Assembly: GCA_033977485.1 (NCBI GenBank)
Contig: CM066989.1
Location: 36,086,595-36,150,594, forward strand
From: Hydrangea macrophylla
Lineage: Eukaryota > Streptophyta > Magnoliopsida > Cornales > Hydrangeaceae
Direction: 5' to 3'
Length of the DNA stretch: 64,000 nt
In this document: in pieces, positions 54,758 through 64,000 of the stretch
Numbering within the stretch: the stretch's first letter is position 1
How the letters are laid out: the number at the start of each line of letters is the position of its first letter
Made by a program: the position numbers and the translations under genes
The notes under the pieces: generated by a model
The model's database searches: none
Seen by the model: the letters and a program-made list of their open reading frames with translations, nothing else
Told to the model about the DNA's origin: nothing

Positions 54758-56278
54758 AAATGCAATCGATTGAGTGAGCACACAATTGATTGTGTTTACC
54801 AGTTGGAAGATCATGTTATTTCACTATTATGTTGCCATAATGATTTGATTGTTCCGAGACTTATAAATTGAAATCTTAATGATATAAATGTCGTACTTAG
54901 ATGTTGCACTTTTGGGAAATTCATGCTTGGATGACTTGTACATTGTTCGGGAACCCTCACGGTTGGTGAGTACGTGCAGTCATATGTCATCAGAATCAAC
55001 GTGCGTGTCGGGTTATGTTTGTCCGCCGTGTGGCCAGTTCGAGTTGTCGTGTTTAAGTTTGTTTGTCGACCATGGAGGCCCAGAAGATGATACTAGACCA
55101 ATATTAGTAATGTAATCGGCCACTTGGTCACCCTACCATCTTGATGTTTGTCGGCCGCGTGGCCAGTACGAGTTGTCGTGTTTAAGTTTGTTTGTCGACC
55201 GTGGAGGCCCAGAAAATGAAACTAGACCAATATTAGTAATGTAATCGGCCACTCGGGCACCCTACCATCTTGATGCACCAAGGGTGATCAAGTAGCTAGT
55301 AGGGCACAACTGATAGATACTAATCACTCGGCCGGTAGGGCACATCATATTCATTAGGATATGTCAACACTTACAACCTGGAATATCTTGATATAGTCTG
55401 CCATTCGGGCACCGCTACCATCTTGATGCACCGAGGGTGATCAAGCGGTTAATAGGGCACGTACAACTAGTATACTAATCAAGCGTTCACTAAGGCACAA
55501 CTATTCAAAACCAACAATATTCTATACGGGAGAGTATCTCGAGTCGAAATTGTTATATCGCGTGATTGGATCGGAAATCCAAAGTTTAGTCAAGGGTGGT
55601 TAAAGCATAGTTAAGTATGACTGTACATAGTCTTTGCATCATTTTCGCACGGTCATGAGCTTATTTGATATCCGCACATTCAATACGTTAAACTTGTTAT
55701 ATAATGTTAACGAGCTTGCCTACTATTTTATAAAATGAAGTAATTCATCGTTGAAATATATCCTTATATATCATGTCAATTATTATATCGTTTATTATAT
55801 GAGTTCTTTTGGTTATCATGCTCACTCAGCTTTCAAAATCAGACGGTTTTCATGCCCTGGACAAACCATTGTCTAGGTTATTTACAAATGTTTGACGATA
55901 GGAAGTCAAGGAAGATTAGAGACTCAAGATCCAGCGAAAGAGTGTTTCACATATTTTTGGGTTATTGTAATAGTCTAGCTATGAACGAATGTAATTTCTA
56001 ATGTAATTATGTTTTGTAATTGGCATTCATCACCTTTTTTTTTCGGACTTCGTATTTTTAAGTTAGATTGTGTTGTAATAGAAGGCTTTAGACTTTGAGG
56101 CCACATCTATGTATTGAACAGTTTTGTTTAGTTATATTGCTTCCGCTTCGCGTTGGTCCTTATATATGTTTAGATTGTATTGTGGACAATTCGGTAATTA
56201 AACCAGGCATAGCCTTCGGGTTCAAAAAGGAAATTAAGATTTTTCAATTTTTACTACTTCGAGGCGTGGCACTACCCA
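54758..56278 (+). repeat. LTR 3' part of the chromovirus family, plus orientation
   Basis: It begins in a CAATCGATTG stretch and runs through a GTTTGTCGACCATGGAGGCC region, CTCACTCAGCTTTCAAAATC (near 55822) and ends CTACTTCGAGGCGTGGCAC. That is the order in the chromovirus LTR read on the minus strand. It faces away from the minus-orientation fragment at 52757, so the two form an inverted pair. Confidence 0.65.
55015..55272. repeat. Two tandem 129-bp units
   Basis: Unit 1 is 55015-55143 and unit 2 is 55144-55272; both start ATGTTTGTC(C/G)GCCG and end ACCCTACCATCTTG. Further partial matches to the end of the unit (CACCCTACCATCTTGATGCACC; GATGCACCGAGGGTGATCAAG) continue to about 55450. Confidence 0.9.
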
Positions 56279-57189
56279 GCGACGTGGGACATTTTTAATT
56301 GGCACATGAACCTTTACCGTAACTTTCCCACCACAAACTATCTCAGCTGCAATGTGTATCATTAGAAAATTTGCTATCTTACCATCAACTTTAATATTAG
56401 ACAATAAATCATAGAAATCAAGATAATTGTATTGGACTTACATGAACTTCTTTGAGACATTCTAATGGTTCAGAATGTATCATACATTACATGTTACAAT
56501 AGTTTAGCACCAAAGTGATACCAAAATATTGTAAGTTGATTCCAAATTATTGTAACCTTGAAAACCACTTTAACTTCTGAAAAAAATCACTTTACTTATG
56601 AAAACCACTCTTTTATAAATGGTACAGTACAAGATTTTAGTACCTATGTATAGTATTTTAGCACCAAAACTATTAGGATGCATGTATAATTTTTCTGGAC
56701 TTAAATGTATAGGTCACCTGTGTTTATAAAATATCTAAATATCATAATTCAAACAAGAACTCCCCTGAATTTTGAGGAGAATTTTGGATTCTTTGGTTGA
56801 AAACTTGGAATGAAGGAGGGATTCAAAAGTTAGCCCTGGCTCAGAAGAAAAGCATATGTAAAGAAGAAAGCATAAAGTTCTATACCGTGAAGAGAGAATT
56901 GATTCCAAGTAAGGTGGATTGTGTTTGGAGAAAGGCATCAGAAAATAACTAGAAAATTAAGCATACTTTGTGAAAATCTTATGATCTGTTTGGTATGCGG
57001 ACATAGTGAGGGAATTGGGAAGGATAGAAAAATTGATATCCGTTATGCTTTCTAAGTATATCAGAAAATATTAGAAACCGAAATTTTCTCAAAAATAATT
57101 TAAAAGTAATTCAAATGTAATTGTAATAAGTCTTTTATTTTGTCATTATATTTCTTTTCATTCACTAAATCCATGAACGAACTGAAACC
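56279..57189. other. Intergenic stretch, one possible Tourist-like fragment
   Basis: No gene is seen. 56983-57189 starts GATCTGTTTGGTATGC and ends CATGAACGAACTGAAACC, loosely like inverted ends of a Tourist-type MITE adjoining the one at 57193. Confidence 0.4.
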
Positions 57190-57192
57190 TAA

Positions 57193-57756
57193 GGCTGTGT
57201 TTAATTCATGGATTTAGTAAGGGAAAAGAAAAGGAAAGGAAAATCAAGAAAGAAAGCTACTTCCTCTGTATTTTCTTAAATTTTTAGTATTGTTCGTGGA
57301 TTTAGTAAGGGAAAAGCAAAGGGAAGGGAAATGCAAAGGGAAGAAAGCTACATGCTTAAACAACGGTAAAGATTTAAGAATTTATAAAATATAATTATAA
57401 TATATTAATAAAGGAAGAAAAAATGCTCACAACATTCAGAATATATAATTTATTTCTCGTGCAACTTATTCTTCTTCTTTCTCTTCTTCTTTTTCCCCCT
57501 TATTTTACTTATCATTTTCCTTATTAAATAAGAATATCTTTTTACTCACCCCAAAATCGTTCACCATCCTCTTCCATTGACTATTAATGCAGTGGGACTT
57601 AGAATTAAATGAAAATTAATTAATGATGTAAAGTAATGAAAATGAGGGTGAGCAAAAGGTGAATATTTTGGGGTGAGCACTCATTAACTAAACAAAGAAA
57701 AATATTTTACTCTATGTTTTCTTTTCCCTTACTAAATCCAAAAACCAAACAATGCC
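57193..57756. mobile_element. Tourist-like (PIF/Harbinger) MITE
   Basis: The left end is GGCTGTGTTTAATTCATGG and the right end, reversed, GGCATTGTTTGGTTTTTGG; both continue with ATTTAGTAAGGGAAAAGAAA. The TAA flanks at 57190-57192 and 57757-57759 fit the 3-bp TSD of this group. A second copy of the GGATTTAGTAAGGGAAAAG block occurs inside near 57297. Confidence 0.8.
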
Positions 57757-57978
57757 TAAAAGTGACTCATATTCTCGTACTCCTAATTAACAATGGGAGG
57801 ATACAATTTTCTTTCTAAAAATTAAGAAGCTTCTGAATCAAACTTCTTAAACAAAAAGCCATGCACATGCATTGTAACAATATAAAAGGCATCATCTGGA
57901 GGCTGTGCCTTTGATCTTGGCCCATTCTTATCTACCAAGTCAGAACTTGACAAAAGCCCACATTACAGCAACTATTTC

Positions 57979-57990
57979 TATATATAAAAA
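57979..57990 (+). promoter_or_regulatory. TATA box of the extensin-like gene
   Basis: CTATATATAAAA lies about 55-60 bp before the ATG chosen at 58038, a normal distance if transcription starts near 58010. That argues against the upstream ATG at 58011 as the start codon. Confidence 0.6.
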
Positions 57991-58037
57991 AAAAATTTCC
58001 TCTTTTTCTCTTGACGCTTATACCACTGAAAGTACAT

Positions 58038-58607
58038 ATGGTTCCTGCAAAATTAAAGGACATCATTACATCTCATAGAACAAAATGGTTAGTGTTGCTC
58101 TTGAAGGTGATTATCTTCATGTTTGGTACACTAACATCAGCAGATCCAACTGCGGGTTTGCTATGCATTAGCTATTGCACGACATGTCCGGTCATATGTT
58201 CCCCACCTCCTTCACCGACAGAATCCTCAAAGCCGCCACCACCACCACCACCACTATTGTCGCCTCCTAACCACCGCTCACCACCACCGAAGTCTTACTA
58301 TCCTAGTTCCCCACCACCACCCCGGCATCCACCGCCTTCTCCACCGTCATCCTACACTCCAATATGGGATGCCCCTTCCCCATTTATGCCGATGCCACTG
58401 CCACCACCACCACCACCACCATCACCACCACCACCCAATTACATATACGTTATTCCTTCAGGTGAGACACCGCCAGCTGATGTGGGACAACGCAATTCCT
58501 CCTATCCATACGATTATTTCTATGCTTCTAAGGCTTCCTCTCTTTCACTCCATGGTTTAAGTTTTCTTATGCTACTCATTTCATTTGATGTTATATATAT
58601 TTTTTAA
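58038..58607 (+). CDS. Short extensin-like, Pro-rich cell-wall protein, probably GPI-anchored
   Basis: This single exon encodes 189 residues from the ATG at 58038. Residues ~1-35 form a signal peptide with hydrophobic core WLVLLLKVIIFMFGTL, probably cut after TSA. Four Cys follow at positions 43, 47, 50 and 54 (CISYCTTCPVIC). Residues 55-~145 are Pro-rich with Ser-Pro2-4 runs, the kind that is hydroxylated and glycosylated in extensins. The C-terminus has YFYASKASSLSLHG followed by a hydrophobic tail to the stop, which fits a GPI signal. The layout matches a small family of plant extensin-like proteins with the same CxxxCxxCxxxC motif; their exact function is unknown to me. An in-frame ATG at 58011 would add nine residues, but the TATA position makes it unlikely. 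Confidence 0.82.
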   Translation: MVPAKLKDIITSHRTKWLVLLLKVIIFMFGTLTSADPTAGLLCISYCTTCPVICSPPPSPTESSKPPPPPPPLLSPPNHRSPPPKSYYPSSPPPPRHPPPSPPSSYTPIWDAPSPFMPMPLPPPPPPPSPPPPNYIYVIPSGETPPADVGQRNSSYPYDYFYASKASSLSLHGLSFLMLLISFDVIYIF

Positions 58608-60300
58608 GCTGCATATAAATCTAGAAATTAAATCTTGTAGATTTTTTTCCCTTTATTTCTTCCATTTTGCGTTATCATAATATGTTATCAGATTAACCGC
58701 ATTTGTTTTATGTATCAACTTATAAGGTTGTTCTTATGTCCATATTTCAATAAGAATGTGAATGGGATGATTTTGATGGCTGCTATATAAATGGAGAATA
58801 CTTGGGTGCTTTTCACTCAGTGCTTTTCGTGCTGTTCACTCTCACAAAAGTGGAACCATGATAGATTTTAAAAAACTGTTTTTAAGTGTAGCACGATCGA
58901 AAAACACTGAGTGACAAGCAATTATCCTATAAAGGCTTTGTTTGGTTCAGAGATATAGAGAAAATATATATATATATATATATACACACATGTCGTACTG
59001 TGCAATTATCCTTGCCTTTATTATTGCTTCTAGCCTTTTCCACGAGAAATTACTCAGTGAGCTCGTCACGTCACGCCAGTATCCAACCACCCATTTATTC
59101 ACTCATTTCAGGGGATCATGACAAGTGGTTACCAAATTTAAAATTTAAAATTCCACTAACCAATTGTCATGATTTCCTTAAGAAGAAGGGAACAAGTAGA
59201 TAGTTGAGATTAATTGGTCACACCACATCAACATGCTGACGTATGCTGACGTGGCATGACGGGCTCATTGAAGGCTTCCTTTAAAACTCATTCTGTTGGT
59301 CAGGCGACAACTTAATTTTCGTCATAAGTGTGACAGGGGGTCCTAAATGCTTTATTTTGTTAGTGTCATAGACCATTTTGCCATATGTTTTTGTCCAGGG
59401 ACCAAAGTGAAATAGAGGCATAGGTGAAGGATGCCAAATTCAGTTTATCCCAAAATTTAATAAATGTACTTAAAAGGTATAATCTCTATAGTTTAAAAGT
59501 TAGACATATTAGATCTTGAAATTTCAAAATTTTGTCAATCTGAACTACCAATCAATCAAAACCAGACAAAGTTTTGTAAAACAATTTTTTGAAAAAAAAA
59601 ATAAAATCAAATGCGTTTAAATTTGTCAGAATTCCATTAACAGTTCTGAAAATATTAACAAAAGGTGCAAACAAATCAAGAACACGATCATGTAATATAT
59701 CAACTTTCAAACTATAGAGGCACATTAATATGTAACTACGAGAATGCAAAGTGTACCTAATTAACTCTATAATAATTGAGTACAGAGCGTAATCGTTTTT
59801 TTTTTAAGGGAAACTGACTATGAACATTAAATAATTAATAGGTTGAGTAAAAAGTAGATACCATTGATTTGTAATTTTCTATATTAAACATGCAAAGTTA
59901 TTCTTAAGTTGGGATACATTTGGCGAACGAACAAATAAATAAATCTTATTTCAATTGATTTTTGTCATATGTCTAAGAGGAAGGCATACAAATTTCATTT
60001 ATAACAATCGTTAAAAGCTCAATCCACAAAAATTTGAATGTTCATTCTTAAGCTATTTTTGTTTCCTGCTATTTATACCATACGTATTCCGGTTATGATT
60101 TATGCCTTTTTTTTTTCCTCTCTAAAATTAATTTCCAAGTGGTTTTGTTATATAAAAAAAATAAAAATAAATAAAACTGCCTTTTTCCCACCCAAATGGG
60201 TGTGTTCAATTCTCCCCTCCCCCAATATGTCCAAAAAAAGAAAAAGAAAAGAAAGGATGAAACGAAAGTCAAGAATGACCAATACGTACAGCAAAATTGA
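58608..60300. other. Intergenic stretch, nothing recognised
   Basis: (TA)n near 58966-58983 and several poly-A/poly-T runs. Short frames (for example 59000-59203) show no domain. Confidence 0.5.
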
Positions 60301-60735
60301 TTATAAAATCCAGTCCTGAAATTGGAGAACTCCCTCTTCGTCCTTTTGATTTTCAAAGTTTTAGTGTCACATCAAATAGGGAGTAAATATTGGTTGTAAT
60401 GGATAAATCACGCCACTATTTATTATTTCATTGATACAATATCAATTTTGGTTTATGTGGAATGAAATTCACCTGAAAATAGCTAGGGGGGCCAAATAGA
60501 CTAATCAAGAGATTTGATTGGTTTGGGATGCCACATCTGACATCGATAACCAATACAACTTTTACAACCAACATTTTTTCCAAATAAAAAGATGGAGAGT
60601 GGTAGATAATAAATAGTAAATTTAGAAATTAAAATGTGTGCTAAAGAACATAATTTTTTTGAGGAGAGAACTCTTGAAATGGGACATCAAAAAATAAAAT
60701 AAAAGACTCTTTATTTGAAGGGGAGGAAGTACTAT
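60301..60735. mobile_element. Stowaway-like repeat remnants
   Basis: At 60330-60390, ACTCCCTCTTCGTCC and AAATAGGGAGTA form a short inverted pair. At 60661-60732, GAGGAGAGAACTCTTGAAATGGG and GGGGAGGAAGTAC look like another Stowaway-type end. Exact elements cannot be delimited. Confidence 0.4.
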
Positions 60736-60989
60736 ACTCATGTGCATTTATATAGAATATATTGGGAGATGTAAAATGCTTAATAATTTCTGATTTCTTA
60801 AAAATGCTCTATATCATAATGTGCGTTCTTGATAATTATTTACAACATCACCGAGAGGAACCGAAAACATGCACTGAATTAAAAAGGTGGGGACCACAAA
60901 CAGTTCAGGTTTTGTTTGGGCGGGTCTCTTGTTTTAACCCAAACCAATTGAAAATTAAATACCTAAATTTGGTAAAATCCTCACAAGCA

Positions 60990-61060
60990 CTGTATGAAGA
61001 AGAAGAGAAGAGAGCAAGCTGCGAGCTGTCTGCGATTGTTGGGCGAATCCATAAGGTTCG

Positions 61061-61104
<44 letters not shown>

Positions 61105-61215
61105 AAATCTTTACTCTCTCTCTCTCTCTCTTCTCAATCTTAGGGCAGTAAATTGGGTTTACAAATCTGCATTTTGGGTTAGCTCGAAGGGCTGCGATTG
61201 TTGGAAGGTGAGAAC
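60990..61215 (+). other. Candidate 5' UTR with (CT)n tract
   Basis: Purine-rich sequence is followed by CT runs at 61063-61101 and 61114-61131, and a possible donor GGAAG/GTGAGAACC near 61207. This layout is common for plant 5' UTR exons. It could belong to the FAR1-domain fragment downstream. No transcript evidence. Confidence 0.3.
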
Positions 61216-61809
61216 CTCTATCTCTCTCTATCTCTCTGTTTATGTATGTATGTATGTATGTGATAATGTATGTCAATTTCTATTTCTATAAACAAAGCAA
61301 AGTGTGCTTTGTAAGATCTCTCTTTTTCCATCTCCCAACTTAAAAAAAAAAAATTCCGACAGATACTTAGCTGTTGTGAAGCTGGCTCTGTACCACCAAT
61401 CCAAGATGCTAAAAAAATGAAAAAAAAAGTTACATCTTTATAAGTAGCATGTATATGAATGTAGCTACCAACATATATATATATATAGGAGTATATATGT
61501 GTATAACCATGTTGCTGTCCATGTCATGATTCTTATGATTTTTTTTGGATTGTAGTTATACACTTGGCAAAATTGCAAATTGAAGGGGCATCTAAAGAAC
61601 AACTTAATATGATTGAGAACTCTACGTCTTTTTTCCTTAAATAATCAACACATTAACTCAAGATTTTGTAACAAGATGATGTGAATAAAACGTAGTAGCA
61701 AATGTTATAAGGTAACTCTTTCCAACATCACCTTTTCTTACGCTTCTCTGTTCTTCGTTTATTTCGATATATCAATTTATATATTATCACTCTTATTATC
61801 TCACGAACT

Positions 61810-62283
61810 TCGCAAACAAGGGCCTCAAGTAACTGTCAATCGGAATATCACTCGCAATCTCCCTCCTTCCACGCACCCTCAGGTAACTCTCCTTGGGAAG
61901 TAGATAATATTTATACTATCGTTGAGGAGGAGAACGTGCAAGAGAGGGTTGAGGAGAACTTGCAAGACAAGGTTGATGAACCTATGGTTAACATGAGCTT
62001 TGGTAGTATTAATGAGCTGACAGACTACTATAGAACATACGGTAACCAAAAAGGCTTCGTTGTTTGCACTAGAACTTCAAAGAAGGACCTTGATGGGGTC
62101 CAAAGATATGTTACATTAGTATGTGGTCGGAATGGAACTTTGAGGCGCACAACAAAAAATGTTTTGAAACCCGACCGATTTCAAAAACGAATTGTGAAGC
62201 TAGGATCACAACAACACTAGTAAATGATGGAAAGTGGGTTGTGTCAAAAGCATTTCTTAACCATAACTGATCTCGTCAGAATC
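61810..62283 (+). pseudogene. FAR1 DNA-binding domain gene fragment, frameshifted
   Basis: One open frame from about 61810 encodes an N-terminal linker (SPWEVDNIYTIVEEENVQ), then FGSINELTDYYRTYGNQKGF, VVCTRTSKKDLDGVQRYVTL and CGRNGTLRRTTKNVLKP. This is the FAR1 zinc-binding domain found in FRS transcription factors and in related Mutator-type transposases. A one-base loss near 62172-62176 shifts the frame to a stop at 62218-62220. The expected continuation (ITTTLVNDGKWVVSKAFLNH) is in the next frame and stops shortly after, where the domain would end in His-x-His. The MULE transposase and SWIM domains are absent. It may be a truncated FRS gene or a MULE relic. Confidence 0.78.
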
Positions 62284-62658
62284 AAGATATAAAAGTATGC
62301 TTACTTATGCTTTACTTTCAAAAGATTTGCAGTATGGAAGTAAAGGTCACAAAGATTGAATACTACGCACTTTAATTTTTAAAACCTAAATTTAGTTAAT
62401 TAAAAAAATGGATTTTGGATTTAATTTGAATTAAACTAATAACAATAAAAGTAAAGCTAAATTATGAAAGCAATTAAACATTTATTTTTATAATAAGTTT
62501 AAGGAACCTAGGATTGCAAATCCACCACTAGCTTCATAATAAGGGTATTTACGAATTACTTTAGCTTCTTACGTTGGATGATAATGGGGAATTGTAGCTA
62601 CAAGCCCAATTCATCCGTCAAGAAAATAACTATGGTTCAAGCACCAACATAATCCATC
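62284..62658. other. Intergenic stretch, nothing recognised
   Basis: A/T-rich with no open frame of note. Confidence 0.5.
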
Positions 62659-62666
62659 TTCGGTTA

Positions 62667-63681
62667 TAGGGGTGTCCATCGGTCGGGGTGGAGGCGAAAT
62701 TTTCCCCGAACCGAAGTGGTCAGGGTGCCGGCAACGGGGACTGAAACTGACCAATAGTCAGTCGGTGCAATCGGTTTCGATTTTCTCGATTTCGGTCGGG
62801 GTGGTCGGGGTGGTTCGGGGGGGAGGGACGGGGGGCTAAAGTCTACACTACACCACAAAGAATAACAAAAACAAAATCAAGAACATAAAAATCAAAGATC
62901 TAAGCAAAACCCAATTTCTTAATCAAAGATTCAAGTCATTCAACAAATCTGAAAGAACTCTCAGCAAAAAAAAAATAAAATAAAAAACAAATCTGAAAGA
63001 ACTTAGAAGAGAGAGAGATAGATAGAGGGAGGACTTGCCTTTTTATCTAGGATCATCATGGCAGTGGTTCATCCGACGGCGGTAGACCGTGGTGGTGGAG
63101 TGGAGATCATCACGACATGGGTTCATCGTGGTGGTGGCGGTGGTCGATCGTGGTGGCGGACAAATCCCTTTGCCACTGATCCCTCTTTTGGTGCTTGATC
63201 TATCCCTTTTCTTCTTCTTTTGGGTTTTGATCTTTTGGGTTTTGATGTTTTTGGGTTTTGATCTTCTTTGATCAGACAACTTTAAAATCTCTCTCTCTCT
63301 AGAACTGTTTTGATCTTCTTTGATCTATCCCTCTTCTTCTTCTTCTTTGATCTTCTTTGGTAGAGGGTTTTGATCTTTTGGGTTCCTTTGAGAGACTCTC
63401 CTTCTCTCTAGAACTGAGAAAATCTGTAGAACACTTATGAGAAATGAGGGGGACCAAGGGGGTAGGGGTATTTTAGAGAGAGGAGTATTCGGTCGGGTTC
63501 GGTCGGCTTTGGGCCACCAAAGGTCTCACCCATGCGCCGACCGGAATGGTCGGTTTCTGCACAATGACACCCCGATCACCAACCGCCAGCCCAATACACC
63601 CAGAATTTCGGTCGGGTTTGGGTCCGGTCGGGTCGGGTCGGGTCGGGTGGTTCGGGTGGTAGGTATTTATGAATAGCCCTG
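62667..63681. mobile_element. Non-autonomous hAT-like element (1,015 bp, 8-bp TSD)
   Basis: The flanks TTCGGTTA at 62659-62666 and 63682-63689 are a perfect 8-bp duplication. The left end is TAGGGGTGTCCATCGGTCGG and the right end, reversed, CAGGGCTATTCATAAATACC. Both terminal regions are dense in GGTCGGG words, with GTCGGGTCGGGTCGGGTCGG near 63628. An internal GACACCCCGATCACCAACCG (63566-63585) mirrors the left end. The core has CTTCTT and TTTGATCTT repeats. No transposase is visible. Confidence 0.83.
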
Positions 63682-63689
63682 TTCGGTTA

Positions 63690-64000
63690 GCACGAATTAT
63701 CCCACACTAAACTAGGGTTGTGGTATAATCCGTCTAATCTAGGCATGGACTATTCGGATACTTGATAGCACAATTCAATTTAATCACCATTACATGTAAA
63801 TAATCTAAACAAGCACAACAAGCATAGATCATTGAGCACACTACCATCAAAATAGATCTAAGACAAGAATAGATTTTGAAAGTAACGATTTAATCAATAA
63901 AAACACGATTTATTTATAAAAATCCTCAGAACATGTAACTGTCATCCATACATAATAAAACTAAAATAAAAACATAAAATACACCCTATTACTTGGCTAG
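63690..64000. other. Window end, nothing recognised
   Basis: A/T-rich sequence without an open frame of note. Confidence 0.5.

Overview
This window is a repeat-rich stretch of a plant nuclear genome, most likely a eudicot. The evidence is the set of plant LTR-retrotransposon lineages (Tat-type and chromovirus-type Ty3/gypsy, plus Ty1/copia), plant-type MITEs, and host genes with short exons and GT-AG introns. I cannot name the species. No rRNA, tRNA, CRISPR array or prokaryotic feature was seen.

Layout. 1-12,883: a minus-strand Tat-lineage Ty3/gypsy element whose 3' LTR is cut by the window edge. It is degenerate and carries an antisense extra ORF. Three DNA transposon-like elements are nested in it: two ~1.09-kb GC-rich-ended elements of one family with 9-bp target duplications, and one 473-bp element. 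This gypsy copy sits inside an older plus-strand Ty1/copia element whose RNase H tail and 3' LTR are at 12,884-~13,620. 13,203-18,410: three hAT-like MITEs of one family, the last exon of a RanBP1 gene (17,297-17,511) and a longer MITE. 18,905-27,233: a full-length minus-strand Ty1/copia element (TSD ACTTG) with an internal, nearly identical 1,791-bp tandem duplication of its RT/RNase H end. 27,976-38,518: a full-length minus-strand chromovirus-type Ty3/gypsy element (TSD GTAGA; LTRs of 2.2-2.3 kb filled with a CAATCGATTG palindrome). It has an extra acidic ORF between the PBS and gag, and it is inserted in a small element with a 9-bp TSD. 39,046-40,720: related LTR fragments and a copia RT relic.

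43,499-50,369: the best host gene, an eight-exon receptor-like cytoplasmic kinase (USP-like domain, coiled coil, kinase; 699 codons spliced), with all splice junctions in phase. 52,030-56,278: a Stowaway-like MITE and an inverted pair of LTR ends of the chromovirus family with further insertions. 57,193-57,756: a Tourist-like MITE. 58,038-58,607: a short extensin-like, probably GPI-anchored cell-wall protein gene. 61,810-62,283: a frameshifted FAR1-domain gene fragment. 62,667-63,681: a non-autonomous hAT-like element with an 8-bp TSD.

The three supported host genes (RanBP1 3' exon, RLCK, extensin-like protein) lie on the plus strand and have no evident functional link. The most unusual items are the extra leader ORF of the chromovirus, the palindrome arrays shared by related LTRs, the GC-rich-ended element family, and the very recent tandem duplication inside the copia element. 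Boundaries, splice sites and target duplications were read by eye; no alignment or database search was run.
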